A DNA stretch of 64,000 bases from Defluviicoccus sp. bin129 (GTDB lineage: Bacteria; Pseudomonadota; Alphaproteobacteria; MPNO01): the NCBI GenBank assembly GCA_002239065.1, contig MPNO01000012.1, positions 25,738 through 89,737 on the forward strand. The letters run 5' to 3'. How positions within the stretch are numbered: the stretch's first letter is position 1; each line of letters begins with the position of its first letter. The notes beneath the pieces are model-generated. The model saw only the letters and a program-made list of their open reading frames with translations, did not search any database and was not told the DNA's origin. Of the stretch, positions 51,808-61,839 are shown piece by piece. Both the position numbers and the translations under genes were made by a program.

Positions 51808-53553
51808 ATGAGCGACCACAGGACCGAGATCAGGGACGGGATGACCGTCGAATGGGATGCGCCGATCGAGATGGATGACGGGATCGTGCTCCGCTGCGAC
51901 GTCTACCGCCCGATCGAGGACGGGAACTACCCCGTCATCATCTCCTACGGCCCCTACGGGAAGCTCCTGCATTTCGAGGACCTGTATACCGATCAGTGGC
52001 GCCGGATGGCCCGGAACCATCCGGATGTCGTCGCCGGGTCCTCCAATCTCTACCAGAACTGGGAGGTGGTCGACCCGGAGAAATGGGTTCCCGACGGCTA
52101 CGCCGTGGTCCGTGTCGATTCGCGCGGCGCCGGCCGCTCGCCCGGTTTTCTCGACATCTGGTCGGCGCGCGAGGCGCGCGATTTCCACGACTGCATCGAA
52201 TGGGCCGGCACAAGGCCGTGGTCGAACGGCAAGGTCGGCGCGAACGGCATCTCGTACTACGCGATGAACCAGTGGCAGGTCGCCGCGCTCAAACCGCCGC
52301 ATCTGGCTGCGATCTGCATCTGGGAGGGCGCGGCCGATTTCTACCGCGACCTCGCCTATCACGGGGGCATCCTGTGCGCCTTCGGCCGGACCTGGTACCC
52401 CTCCCAGGTCAAGACCGTCCAGCACGGCGTCGGCGAGAACGGGTTCCGCAGCCGCATGAACGGCGACTGGGTCGCGGGCCCGCCGACGCTGAGCCAGGAG
52501 GAGCTCGGCTCCAGCCGGGCGGATTTCTGGCGGGATTGCCAGGACAACCCGCTCGACAGCGCGGCGTACTGGCAATCCCGCATGCCGAACTGGTCGAAGG
52601 TCGAGGTCCCGCTCTTCTCCTCCGGCAACTGGGGCGGGCAGGGCCTCCACCCGCGCGGCAATTTCGAGGGTTTCGTGCGCTCGGCCTCGGACCAAAAGTG
52701 GCTCGAAATACACGGGATCGAACACTGGACCGAGTTCTACACCGATTACGGGGTGGCGCTTCAGAAGAAGTTTTTCGGGCATTTCCTGAAGGGCGAGGAC
52801 ACCGGCTGGAAGGACCAGCCGAAGGTCCAGCTCCAAATCCGCCATCCGGGCGAGAGATTCGTCGAGCGCCACGAGGACGCGTGGCCGATCCCGCGCACGA
52901 GATGGACCAGGTTCCATCTCCACGCCGGCGATCATTCGCTGAACGAGGCCCCCCCGGCGGCGGACGGCACGGTGACCTATGCCGGGCTGGGCGAGGGCGC
53001 GACCTTCCTGACCGCGCCGATGGCGGAAGACACCGAGATCACCGGGCCGATGGCGGCCAGGCTCTTCGTGTCGTCGAGCACCGAGGACGCGGATCTGTTC
53101 CTCGTGGTGCGCGTGTTCGCGCCCGACTTCAGGGAGGTGACCTTCCAGGGCGCGCTCGATCCCAACACGCCGGTCGCGCAGGGCTGGCTGCGCGCCTCGC
53201 ACCGCAAGCTCGACGAGAGCCTCTCCCTGCCCTACCGGCCCTACCACACCCATGACGAGGTCCAGAAGCTGACCCCAAGCGAGGTCTACGCGCTCGACAT
53301 CGAGATCTGGCCGAGCTGCATCGTCGTGCCCAGGGGCTACCGCGTCGGCCTGTCGGTGCGCGGGCGGGACTACGAATGGCCGGGCGGGAAGGCGGCCGGG
53401 CTGGGCACGCTGGGGGCCGTCTTTACCGGGGTGGGCCCGTTCAAGCATGACGACGCGGGCGACCGGCCGGCGCGGGTCTATGGCGGCGACGTGACGATCC
53501 ATGTGGGCCCGGACCGGCCGTCCCACCTCCTGCTGCCGATCATTCCGGGCTGA
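51808..53553 (+). CDS. CocE/NonD-family hydrolase (X-Pro dipeptidyl-peptidase-like)
   Basis: Serine hydrolase of 581 residues. N-terminal alpha/beta-hydrolase domain: IVLRCDVYRPIEDGNYPVII, YAVVRVDSRGAGRSPGFLDI, nucleophile serine in VGANGISYYAMNQW, catalytic histidine probably in IHGIEHWTEFY. The C-terminal jelly-roll (PepX_C-like) includes ITGPMAARLFVSSSTEDADL and VPRGYRVGLSVRGRDYEW. The family hydrolyses esters or amides such as cocaine, glutaryl-7-ACA and peptides. ATG at 51808 has CTGGAGA upstream. The XRE-cupin regulator gene begins 43 bp downstream on the same strand. Confidence 0.86.
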   Translation: MSDHRTEIRDGMTVEWDAPIEMDDGIVLRCDVYRPIEDGNYPVIISYGPYGKLLHFEDLYTDQWRRMARNHPDVVAGSSNLYQNWEVVDPEKWVPDGYAVVRVDSRGAGRSPGFLDIWSAREARDFHDCIEWAGTRPWSNGKVGANGISYYAMNQWQVAALKPPHLAAICIWEGAADFYRDLAYHGGILCAFGRTWYPSQVKTVQHGVGENGFRSRMNGDWVAGPPTLSQEELGSSRADFWRDCQDNPLDSAAYWQSRMPNWSKVEVPLFSSGNWGGQGLHPRGNFEGFVRSASDQKWLEIHGIEHWTEFYTDYGVALQKKFFGHFLKGEDTGWKDQPKVQLQIRHPGERFVERHEDAWPIPRTRWTRFHLHAGDHSLNEAPPAADGTVTYAGLGEGATFLTAPMAEDTEITGPMAARLFVSSSTEDADLFLVVRVFAPDFREVTFQGALDPNTPVAQGWLRASHRKLDESLSLPYRPYHTHDEVQKLTPSEVYALDIEIWPSCIVVPRGYRVGLSVRGRDYEWPGGKAAGLGTLGAVFTGVGPFKHDDAGDRPARVYGGDVTIHVGPDRPSHLLLPIIPG

Positions 53554-53596
53554 CGGAATCGTGGACAATCCGGGCCGCAGCGCCTAATCAACAGGG

Positions 53597-54253
53597 ATGG
53601 AGGAGGATGGCGCACGGCCCCGGGCGGGGCGCGCGAACGGGACGCTGGGCCCGCGCGTCCGGCGTATCCGCAAGGAGCTCGGGATGACGCTGGCCGAGGT
53701 CTCCGAGGCCACCGGGATCTCGATCTCGGCGATCTCCAAGATCGAGAACGACCAGGTTTCCCCCACCTTCGCGAATTTGATGCGTCTCGCCGAAGGCCTC
53801 GACATCCCGCTGAGCCGCCTGGTCGCGCTCGACAGCGAGGACCGGTCTGGCTCCGCCCGGCTGACCGTGACCCGCGCCAGCGACGCCAAGTTCCGGACCA
53901 CCCAGAGCTACGACATCTGGGCGCTCTGCACCAATATCCAGCACAAGCGCATGCTGCCGATGGTCGAACGCGTCCGCAGCCGCGATCCCGACACCGCGGA
54001 CGGGATGCTGAGCCATTCCGGGGAGGAGTTCGTCTATGTCCTGAAGGGCACCGTCGCGGTCCACACCGAGCACTACCAGCCGGTCACGCTGGACGAGGGC
54101 GACAGCCTCTACATGGACAGCCAGATGGCCCACACCTACACGACCGTAGGCCAGGAAGATGCCGAGATCCTGATGGTCTGGCTCAGCCCCGCCGCGCAAA
54201 GCAGCAGCGACAGCACCCGCATGGTGGAATCGCTGCTCAGCCGGAGAGCGTGA
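53597..54253 (+). CDS. XRE-family regulator with C-terminal cupin domain
   Basis: Transcriptional regulator of 218 residues: N-terminal helix-turn-helix (GMTLAEVSEATGISISAISK, IENDQVSPTFANLMRLAEGL) and C-terminal cupin sensor (SHSGEEFVYVLKGTVAVHTE, VTLDEGDSLYMDSQMAHTY). Such PuuR/SutR-like proteins often control neighbouring amine or amino-acid catabolism. It is convergent with coxL (9 bp between stops) and may regulate the CocE gene, the CoxMSL operon or the transporter remnants. TTTTCCAAAA repeats upstream of coxM are candidate sites. Confidence 0.87.
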   Translation: MEEDGARPRAGRANGTLGPRVRRIRKELGMTLAEVSEATGISISAISKIENDQVSPTFANLMRLAEGLDIPLSRLVALDSEDRSGSARLTVTRASDAKFRTTQSYDIWALCTNIQHKRMLPMVERVRSRDPDTADGMLSHSGEEFVYVLKGTVAVHTEHYQPVTLDEGDSLYMDSQMAHTYTTVGQEDAEILMVWLSPAAQSSSDSTRMVESLLSRRA

Positions 54254-54262
54254 GGCCGCGCC

Positions 54263-56593
54263 CTAAGCCCCGCTCGCGTCGATCAGGTCGCAGAGCTCTT
54301 CCGGGCTCACCGGGTAGGATCGGATGACGACGCCGAACGGCTCGAGCGCGTTCTCGATCGCGGCCACGATCGCCGATGTCGCCGGGATCGTGCCGCCTTC
54401 GCCGGCGCCCTTGATGCCGAGCGGGTTGAGCGGGGACGGCGTCTCCTGGTGGGTAATCGCGATGGGCGGCATCTCGGTCGCGATCGGCAGCAGGTACTCG
54501 CCGTAATTGTTGTTCAGCGGCTGCCCGGACTCGTCGTAGACCAGCCGTTCGAACAGCGCGTTGCCGATGCCGTGGACCACGCCGCCGACGATCTGCCCGT
54601 CGACCATCATCGGGTTGATCATGTTCCCGCAATCATGCGCCACCGAGTAGCGCAGCACGCGTACCTCGCCGGTGCCGATATCGACCTCGACCTCGGCGAT
54701 GTTGGAACCGGACGCGGTCGGCATGCCGTCGGACGTCCGGTAGGAGGTCGCCTCCAGCCCCGGCGCGAAGCCCCTGGGCAGCGCTCCCCCCGCCATCGGA
54801 GCGAGCTGCCTGGCGAGGTCGCCATAGGTGACCGTCATCTCCGGAACGCCCGCCACGCCGATCACGCCGTCCTCGACCTCCAGGTCCTCGACCGAGGCCT
54901 CGAGCCGCTCGGCGGCAAGACTCAGCGCCTTGTCGCGAACGCTCTCCGCGGCGTCGAACACCGCCGTCGAGGCGTTGACCGCGACCCGGCTGCCGATGGT
55001 GCCGATGCCGTGCGGGAAGGCGCCGGTATCGGCGGCCATGACGTAGACGTCCCCGATCGCCACATCGAGCCGGTCGGCGCAGACTTGCGCCAGCATGGTC
55101 TCGTGCCCCTGGCCCTGGCTCGCCGCGCCGGTCCGGATCAGCACCTTGCCGTCGGGCTGGACGCGCACCGTCGCCCCCTCATACGGCCCGACGCCGGTAT
55201 CCTCGATGCAGCTCGAAACGCCGATCCCGAGATAGCGGCCCTCTTCCCGCGCCGCCTTCTGGCGCCCGGCGAAGCCCGCGTAGTCGGCGAGCTCCACGAC
55301 CTTGTCGAGGCAGCCCTCGAAATCGCCGCTGTCGTACCTGATCGGCGAGCCGTCGCGGAACTTCTGCCCGGTATCGTAGGGAAACCCGTCCGCCGGCACG
55401 TAGTTGCGGCGCCGCACCTCGGCCTGGTCGAGGCCGAGCTCGCGGGCGATGCGGGCGACCAGGCGTTCCATCGCGAAGGCGGCGTTCGGCCTGCCGGCGC
55501 CGCGGATCGGCGAGTTGGGCGCGGTGTTGGTGAACGCGACCTCCATGGCGACGTCGAGCGCGGGCACCGCGTAGGGGCCGGGAAGCGGCGTCAGCGTGGT
55601 CATCGGAAGCAGCAGCCCGTAGGGCACGAACGCCCCGTTGTCGTGGATCACGCGCCCCCGGACGCCGAGCAGCCTGCCGTCCGCGTCGACCGCGGCCTCC
55701 AGCGTCCATTCCTGGTCGCGCTGGGTGTTGGTGGTCACGAAATGCTCGCGCCGGTCCTCGATCCACTTGACCGGCCGTCCCAGGGCGGAAGCGGCCAGCG
55801 GAACCACGATCTCCTCGGCGTAGATGCCGGCCTTGGGCCCGAAACCGCCGCCCACGTCGGGCGCCACCACCCGCACCCTTCCCTCGTCGCGGCCGAGATA
55901 GGCGGCGACGTTGCGCCGCACGAGGTAGGGGCATTGCGTGGCCGAGATGATCGTGAGCCCGTCGTGATGCGGCCGGTCCTCGGCGATGACGCCGCGGCAT
56001 TCCATCGCATGGCAGCCGCCGCGATGCTGGAGAAAACGCTCCTCGAAGACATGCGCGGAATCGGCGAAGGCGGCGTCCACCTCGCCGAAGGCGACGCGGA
56101 GGCGAGCCACGATATTGTCCGGGGAGTCGGCATGCGCGAGCGGCGCGCCGCTCTTCACCGCCTCGCGGCAATCGACCACGGCGGGCAGCGTCTCGTAATC
56201 GACCGCCACCAGCCCCGCCGCATCCTCGGCGACATGGCGCGTCTCGGCGACCACCAGGGCGATCGCCTGGCCGACGAAGCACACCTCGTCCTTGGCCAGC
56301 GGGTACTGCGTGGTGGGCTGGAGCAGGACCGGCGCCGGGTAGGGCTGGACCATCGGCCGGTCGCGGTATTCGGGCGGGAAGTCCTGAAGGGTGAACACCG
56401 CGTGCACGCCGGGCAGCGCCCGCGCGGCGGCCGCGTCGATCGAACGGATCCGCGCATGCGCCTCGGTCGAGCGGACGATCGCCGCCTCCAGCATGCCGGG
56501 CAGCTCTATGTCGTCGACATAGCGCCCGTTGCCGGTGACCAGACGCGCGTCCTCGACCCTGCGCACCTCGGCGCCGAAATAGCGAACTCCCAT
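54263..56593 (-). CDS. Molybdenum hydroxylase large subunit (CoxL/CutL-like, form II)
   Basis: Molybdopterin-cytosine-dinucleotide-type catalytic subunit of the xanthine oxidase family, 776 residues. Domain start FGAEVRRVEDARLVTGNGRY; molybdopterin contacts VAPDVGGGFGPKAGIYAEEI and ASQGQGHETMLAQVCADRL; the active-site loop reads PIRGAGRPNAAFAMER, not the AYRCSFR of true form I CO dehydrogenase; the catalytic glutamate is in IKGAGEGGTIPATS. It therefore hydroxylates an unknown aldehyde, purine or N-heterocycle. It follows the small subunit by 3 bp in coxM-coxS-coxL order. Confidence 0.88.
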   Translation of the reverse strand: MGVRYFGAEVRRVEDARLVTGNGRYVDDIELPGMLEAAIVRSTEAHARIRSIDAAAARALPGVHAVFTLQDFPPEYRDRPMVQPYPAPVLLQPTTQYPLAKDEVCFVGQAIALVVAETRHVAEDAAGLVAVDYETLPAVVDCREAVKSGAPLAHADSPDNIVARLRVAFGEVDAAFADSAHVFEERFLQHRGGCHAMECRGVIAEDRPHHDGLTIISATQCPYLVRRNVAAYLGRDEGRVRVVAPDVGGGFGPKAGIYAEEIVVPLAASALGRPVKWIEDRREHFVTTNTQRDQEWTLEAAVDADGRLLGVRGRVIHDNGAFVPYGLLLPMTTLTPLPGPYAVPALDVAMEVAFTNTAPNSPIRGAGRPNAAFAMERLVARIARELGLDQAEVRRRNYVPADGFPYDTGQKFRDGSPIRYDSGDFEGCLDKVVELADYAGFAGRQKAAREEGRYLGIGVSSCIEDTGVGPYEGATVRVQPDGKVLIRTGAASQGQGHETMLAQVCADRLDVAIGDVYVMAADTGAFPHGIGTIGSRVAVNASTAVFDAAESVRDKALSLAAERLEASVEDLEVEDGVIGVAGVPEMTVTYGDLARQLAPMAGGALPRGFAPGLEATSYRTSDGMPTASGSNIAEVEVDIGTGEVRVLRYSVAHDCGNMINPMMVDGQIVGGVVHGIGNALFERLVYDESGQPLNNNYGEYLLPIATEMPPIAITHQETPSPLNPLGIKGAGEGGTIPATSAIVAAIENALEPFGVVIRSYPVSPEELCDLIDASGA

Positions 56594-56596
56594 CGC

Positions 56597-57097
<501 letters not shown>

Positions 57098-57098
57098 G

Positions 57099-57965
57099 TC
57101 ACGCGGCCTCCCGGGCGCGTTCGGCGGCCTTCGCCAGCGCGCGCTCCACCAGCACGCCGGTCAGGCGCCGGCGGTACTTGCCGCTGACATAGGCATCGCT
57201 CATCGCTTCGATTCCGCGCGCCTCGCCGGAAGCTGCCTTGAAGGTCGCCTCGTTCGCCTGCTCGCCCGCGAGCGCCGCCTCGATTTCGGCGAGGCGCACC
57301 GGTTGCGGGCCGACGCCGGCCACCGCGAGGGACGCGCGCCGGATCGTGTCGCCGTCGAGCGAGAGCATCGCCGCCACCCCGACGATGGCGAAATCGCCGT
57401 GCCTTCTCGCGAACTCGGCGAACGCCTGGCCGTCGAGCGCCGCGCTCCTGGGCAGGCGGATGCGCACCAGCGCCTCGTCCGCGGCGAGGTTGGGCGTCAT
57501 GTAGGCGGTGGGCCAGTCGGCCATGGCGACCTCGCGTTCCCCGTCCTGGCCGCGCACCACCAGCACCGCATCGGTGGCGGCGGCGACGCAGGGAAGCTCG
57601 GCGGACGGATCGAGATGGCACAGGCTGCCCCCCACCGTGCCGCGGTTGCGGGTCTGGAAGTGGCCGACATGCGCCAGCGCCTCGGCGAGAATCGGAAAGC
57701 GCCCGGCGGCCGGCCGCGAGCCCGGCAGGTCGCGCTGGCGCGTCATCGCGCCGATTTCGACGGCCTCGCCGGTCTCCGCGACGCCGGCGAGGTCGCCGAT
57801 GCCGTTGAGGTCGATCAGGTGGTCGGGCATCGCGTAGCGCATGTTGAGCATCGGCATCAGCGACTGGCCGCCCGCCAGCAGCCTGGCGTTCTCCCTCTCG
57901 GCCAACAGGCCCATCAGCTCGTCGACGGTGGACGGGTCGTGATAGGCGAACGGCGCCGGTTTCAT
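57099..57965 (-). CDS. Molybdenum hydroxylase FAD-binding subunit (CoxM/CutM-like)
   Basis: FAD subunit of 288 residues. It begins MKPAPFAYHDPSTVDELMG and carries the two FAD motifs of CoxM: ARLLAGGQSLMPMLNMR and the TVGGSLCHLDPSAELP segment (second FAD signature). ATG at 57963-57965 is chosen because it gives the family N-terminus and has a GGGGGGA-type ribosome site; the open frame extends 57 codons upstream without family character. First gene of the coxMSL-like operon; divergent from the solute-binding pseudogene across 155 bp. Confidence 0.89.
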   Translation of the reverse strand: MKPAPFAYHDPSTVDELMGLLAERENARLLAGGQSLMPMLNMRYAMPDHLIDLNGIGDLAGVAETGEAVEIGAMTRQRDLPGSRPAAGRFPILAEALAHVGHFQTRNRGTVGGSLCHLDPSAELPCVAAATDAVLVVRGQDGEREVAMADWPTAYMTPNLAADEALVRIRLPRSAALDGQAFAEFARRHGDFAIVGVAAMLSLDGDTIRRASLAVAGVGPQPVRLAEIEAALAGEQANEATFKAASGEARGIEAMSDAYVSGKYRRRLTGVLVERALAKAAERAREAA

Positions 57966-57995
57966 GGTCGGTCCCCCCGCTCTCAGGCGTTCGTT

Positions 57996-58023
57996 TTTTC
58001 CAAAATCACGAAATTTTCCAAAA
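57996..58023. promoter_or_regulatory. Two direct TTTTCCAAAA repeats upstream of coxM-like operon
   Basis: TTTTCCAAAA occurs at 57996-58005 and again at 58014-58023, 18 bases apart, in an AT-rich patch between divergent starts (coxM 57965; solute-binding gene 58121). Each repeat is itself a near-palindrome. The spacing places both on nearly the same helix face. Candidate operator for the XRE-cupin regulator at 53.6 kb (inference). Confidence 0.5.
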
Positions 58024-58120
58024 GTGCAATTTTCTTGCTCGTCCCCTGGGTTTTGTTTAGCCGGCCGAACCGAACGATGTACCCGCTGGGTTGCAACACC
58101 GATCAGGGGAGGTCCACCGA

Positions 58121-58671
58121 ATGAGCAAGTTCTCAAGGCGTGATGTCGTCAAGGGCGGTCTCACCGTCGCCTCGCTTTCCGCGCTGCCGGTCGGCATTCC
58201 GGGGCTCGCCTGGGGCGCCACCGAGAACGAGAAGATCATAGCCGCGGCGAAGGGCGCCGGCGGGGCCGACCTGAAGGGCATGATCTGGTCGAACTACTAC
58301 GTCGCCATGACGGCGTCGATGGAGCGGTTCAGGCAGGCGACCGGGTCAACACCTTCCACGACCCGTGGCATGTCGGCCACATGATGTCCGACGTGGTCAA
58401 GACGGCCTACACGCCGGGCGGCATCTCGGCGATCGAGACCTGCCTCAAGGTGGCCTCGCCGCCGATCTACCTGACCGGCTATCTCGAGTTCCAGGACCAG
58501 CTCGCCAAGAACCTGTCCGAGGCCTATGTCGGGCAGAAGAAGCCGGACCGGGTGCTCAAGGATACCGAGAAGGCGTGGACCAAGATCGTCAAGCGCATCG
58601 GCAAGCGCCGCCTCAAGAAGGAGCTCGCGAGCTACAAGGCGGTGTTCCCGAAGGTCGACGTCTCGGCCTGA
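58121..58671 (+). pseudogene. ABC transporter solute-binding protein with large internal deletion
   Basis: Starts with a normal ribosome site (GGGGAGG) and a Tat/Sec leader SRRDVVKGGLTVASLSALPV followed by ADLKGMIWSNYYVAMTASME, the opening of a family 1 extracellular solute-binding protein. Near 58340 the match jumps, in another frame, to a C-terminal end: VNTFHDPWHVGHMMSDVVKT, ISAIETCLKVASPPIYLTGY and KAWTKIVKRIGKRRLKKELA. Together about 185 residues remain of an expected 420-450, so the central ligand-binding part is gone and the frame is broken. It lies upstream of a second deletion fusion of the same transporter. Confidence 0.75.
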
Positions 58672-58741
58672 CCCGCGCCCGGTCGCGGTACCGCTGCAGG
58701 CGCGCGGTCGCGCGCCTCCATTCGCTTCGGGATAGGGGTCG

Positions 58742-59050
58742 ATGGCGACGAACGCAGCCGCCGCGGTTTCGCGGGAGCGAAGGGTCGGCCGGCGCGAGAT
58801 GACCCGGGCGCGCGCCGTCCGCCGCTTCAAGTGGTCGGTCCTCGGCGTGTTCATCGCCCTGATGGTCGGCGTGCTCGGCCCGGTGCTGTTCCTCCAGCTC
58901 TATTTCGACTATGGCGGCGAGCAGGATCTGATCGCGATCGTCGACGGGGTTTCGTCCTACCGCGCGGGCACCGAGCTCGGCCTGCGCTTCACCCCGGAGC
59001 ACCTGTTCCTGTTCGGCGAGGACGGGCGGCGCCTCGGCCGCGCGCGCTGA
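58742..59050 (+). pseudogene. Fusion remnant: ABC permease N-terminus joined to ATP-binding protein C-terminus
   Basis: Open frame of 102 residues. The first 55-60 residues (basic start, then FKWSVLGVFIALMVGVLGPV) look like the cytoplasmic tail and first helix of a sugar-type ABC permease. The rest, EQDLIAIVDGVSSYRAGTEL plus GLRFTPEHLFLFGEDGRRLG, resembles the C-terminal TOBE region of a UgpC/MalK-like ATPase. Joining the two in frame requires loss of most of the permease(s) and ATPase, several kilobases in a normal operon. The product would not be a transporter component. Short length makes the fragment calls moderately secure. Confidence 0.6.
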
Positions 59051-59205
59051 ACCGCCCCGGGCGGCCCGTTGCATCGAAGTGCTTCAGTCGAAGTCGTTAC
59101 CTCCTTCAACCGCTGGGATCACTGCCGGCTGGAGCGACAATTGCCGGGCGGGGTTCGCACCCGCCGAGGGTCGGCGCCCTTCCACGGCTCAGTGAGAATT
59201 GCCGG

Positions 59206-60093
59206 CTACGTCTCTTTCGTCGAGATGATCGCGGTGGTCATCGAGCGCGGGTCGCGCATCTCCCAGCGCCCGGCCTCGACCTGCGCCATGAAGTCGCCGC
59301 AGATCCGGTTGTAGAGCGCGGGTTCCTCCAGGTTGCACAGGTGGCCCGTGCGCGGCAGCAGCACCAGCGCGGACGACGCGATGGCGCGCTTCATCAACAG
59401 CCCGGCGTCGAGGCACGGGTCGTCCTCGTCGCCATTGACCACCAGGGTCGGCACGGTCAGCGCGCGCATCCGGTCTTCCAGGTCGAACAGCGACGGCCGG
59501 CGGCGTTGCACGCCGCGCATGGTGTTGGCCGACCCCAGGCTCGAATGCTCGCAAAGCTGGTCGGTGAATTCCTGCCAGCCGCGCGGGTCCTTGTTCTGGT
59601 ACTGGACCCGGGTCGGACCCAGCGCGTAGACCTTGCCGAACACCGCCATGGTCTCGTCCTCCATGCGCTGCGCGGCTTCGGTGGTCTCGCGGTAGAACTG
59701 CTCGCGCGCGTCGGGCCTGGCGCCGTAGCCGCAGCCCGCCACCACCAGCGACAGCGCGCGATCGGGATACCGGAATCCGAAGTGGAGCGTCGCGAACCCG
59801 CCCATCGACAGCCCGTTGACATGGGCCTGCTCGATCCCGAGCCCGTCGAGCACGGCGAGGATGTCGTCGCGCGCGCGGTCCTGGCTGTACATCTCCGGGT
59901 CTTCGGGAACGTCCGACGGCGGGAATCCGCGCGCGCTGAAGGCGATGCAGCGATGGGTCCGCGAGAAATGGCGGAGCTGCGGCTCCCATGAGCGGTGATC
60001 GCCGGCGAACTCGTGGACGAAGACGATCGGCCGGCCGCTGCCCGCTTCCTCGTAGTAGAGCCTGACCCCGTCATCGGCGGTAACGTGCGGCAT
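59206..60093 (-). CDS. Alpha/beta fold hydrolase
   Basis: Alpha/beta hydrolase of 295 residues. Oxyanion region RPIVFVHEFAGDHRSWEPQL, nucleophile serine in NGLSMGGFATLHFG, acid in LVVNGDEDDPCLDAGLLM and histidine in LLPRTGHLCNLEEP. The set is typical of the 3-oxoadipate enol-lactonase/epoxide-hydrolase-like group, where substrates range from enol lactones to carbamates. It lies 36 bp after hyuB on the same strand and may be co-transcribed with hyuAB. Confidence 0.85.
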   Translation of the reverse strand: MPHVTADDGVRLYYEEAGSGRPIVFVHEFAGDHRSWEPQLRHFSRTHRCIAFSARGFPPSDVPEDPEMYSQDRARDDILAVLDGLGIEQAHVNGLSMGGFATLHFGFRYPDRALSLVVAGCGYGARPDAREQFYRETTEAAQRMEDETMAVFGKVYALGPTRVQYQNKDPRGWQEFTDQLCEHSSLGSANTMRGVQRRRPSLFDLEDRMRALTVPTLVVNGDEDDPCLDAGLLMKRAIASSALVLLPRTGHLCNLEEPALYNRICGDFMAQVEAGRWEMRDPRSMTTAIISTKET

Positions 60094-60129
60094 GGCGGCC
60101 TCCTCTAGCTGTCCGCTTGCGGTGCCTGC

Positions 60130-61839
60130 TTACCCGCGGGACCGCCGGGCGGCAAGGCGGCCGGCCTTCGCCGCGTAACCGTAGGCCGCCGCCCCGGCTT
60201 CGGTGACATAGCCGTTCCCGAGGTCTTCGGCGACCAGCGCCGGGTCGCGCTCGCGCGGGTCGCCGTAGCCGCCGCCGCCGGCCGATTGCAGATGCACCAG
60301 CGTGCCCGCTTCGAGGTCGATATAGGCCGTCTTGCTGGGCAGGACCCGTTCGCGCCCGGAGCCGGGATCGAGGACGTAGCGCGCCGTCGCCCCGGGCCGC
60401 CCGCCGAACAGGCCGGGCGGCGGCGTCCGGTGGCGGTCGGCGCACAGGCAGAGCTGGGCGCGGCCGGACTCGACGCGGAAGGCGCGGACGAAGCCGTTGC
60501 CGCCGCGGAACCGTCCCGCGCCGCCGGTATCGGGCACGATCTCGTAGGCCTCGAAGAACAGCGGGTTCTCGATCTCGTCGGCTTCGATGGGGATATGGCC
60601 GGCATTGCCGGGGCCGTAGCGGATCGCGTTGATCCCGTCGCGCGTGGCGCGCGCGCCATAGGCTCCCGACGACAGCTCGAGCGTGGTGAAGTAGTCCTCG
60701 CCTTCTTCCCGCTCGCGGCGGCCGGCGACGACGACGGTGCCGGTCGACCCCGAACCGCTGGCGATCCCGCGCTCGCCGACGGCGCCGGCGATCGCCGCCA
60801 TGGTGGTGTCGAGCACGCGGTAGCAGACCTCGCCGAAACCCACCATCGAGCCCGGCTTTTGCGCGTCGACCAGGGAGCCGGGCCGGGTCTCGACGGCGAT
60901 CGGCCGGTAGCTCCCCGCGTTGGGCGGGTTTTCCGGATCGGTGATCGACTTGATCGCGTACTGCACGGCCGATGCCGCGGCGGAATGAGAGCAGTTCATG
61001 CCGCCCGAGGACTGGTCGCTGCTGCCGGTCAGATCGGCCACGATGTCGCTGCCGCGGATCCGGATGCCGACATCGACCCAGGTCTTCGCGTCCGACCGGC
61101 CGTCGCCGTCGAGGCAGTCGCGGGCATGGTAATCCCCGTCGGGAAATTCGGCGATGCGGGCCCGCGTCATCCGTTCCGAGCGCGCGACGATGTCGGTCAT
61201 CGCCGCCGTCAGCGTGGCCGAGCCGTAGCGCGCGACGAGACCGGCCAGACGGCGCTCCGCGGTTTCGCAGGAGGCGTATTGCGCCCGCAAATCGCCGAGC
61301 CCGACCGAGCGGTTGCGGATGTTCGACATGATCATCTCGAGCACGCCCGGGTTGGGCCGCCCCGCCTCGAACAGCTTCACCGGCGGGATGAAGATGCCTT
61401 CCTGGTGGATGTCCGAGGTCGCCGGCGAGTAGCTGCCGGGGCCCATGCCGCCGATATCGGCCCAGTGGCCGCGATTGCAGGCATAGGCGTAGAGCGCGCC
61501 TTCGTGGAACACGGGACGCGCGATCAGCACGTCGGGCAAATGGGTGCCGCCGATGAACGGATCGTTGGTGGCGAGCACGTCGCCGGGTCGCAGGGTCTCG
61601 CGGCCGACCGCCGCGACCGCGCCCTGCAATTGCAGCGGCATCGTGGTCACATGGATCGGAAAGCCGTTGGGGTCCTGGGCGATGATCTCGCCGTCGCCGT
61701 TCATCAGGCAGCAGGACAAATCCCCCTGCTCCTTCCAGAGCTGGGTATAGGCGGTGCGCATGGTCATGATCTTCATGTCCCGCGCGATGGCGATCAGCGA
61801 ACCGTGGATCACCGCAAGCGTAAAGGCGTCGACCGTCAC
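60130..61839 (-). CDS. hyuB: Hydantoinase B / oxoprolinase-family protein (HyuB)
   Basis: Large HyuB/N-methylhydantoinase B-type subunit of 569 residues. Marks: AIARDMKIMTMRTAYTQLWK, DGEIIAQDPNGFPIHVTTMP, RPGDVLATNDPFIGGTHLPD, GMGPGSYSPATSDIHQEG and the C-terminal LQSAGGGGYGDPRERDP. The start is GTG at 61837-61839, overlapping the hyuA stop in GTGA, with AAAGGAG upstream. With HyuA it forms an ATP-dependent amidohydrolase or carboxylase of cyclic amides or ketones (hydantoin, 5-oxoproline, acetophenone or acetone relatives). The exact substrate is not readable. Confidence 0.87.
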   Translation of the reverse strand: MTVDAFTLAVIHGSLIAIARDMKIMTMRTAYTQLWKEQGDLSCCLMNGDGEIIAQDPNGFPIHVTTMPLQLQGAVAAVGRETLRPGDVLATNDPFIGGTHLPDVLIARPVFHEGALYAYACNRGHWADIGGMGPGSYSPATSDIHQEGIFIPPVKLFEAGRPNPGVLEMIMSNIRNRSVGLGDLRAQYASCETAERRLAGLVARYGSATLTAAMTDIVARSERMTRARIAEFPDGDYHARDCLDGDGRSDAKTWVDVGIRIRGSDIVADLTGSSDQSSGGMNCSHSAAASAVQYAIKSITDPENPPNAGSYRPIAVETRPGSLVDAQKPGSMVGFGEVCYRVLDTTMAAIAGAVGERGIASGSGSTGTVVVAGRREREEGEDYFTTLELSSGAYGARATRDGINAIRYGPGNAGHIPIEADEIENPLFFEAYEIVPDTGGAGRFRGGNGFVRAFRVESGRAQLCLCADRHRTPPPGLFGGRPGATARYVLDPGSGRERVLPSKTAYIDLEAGTLVHLQSAGGGGYGDPRERDPALVAEDLGNGYVTEAGAAAYGYAAKAGRLAARRSRG

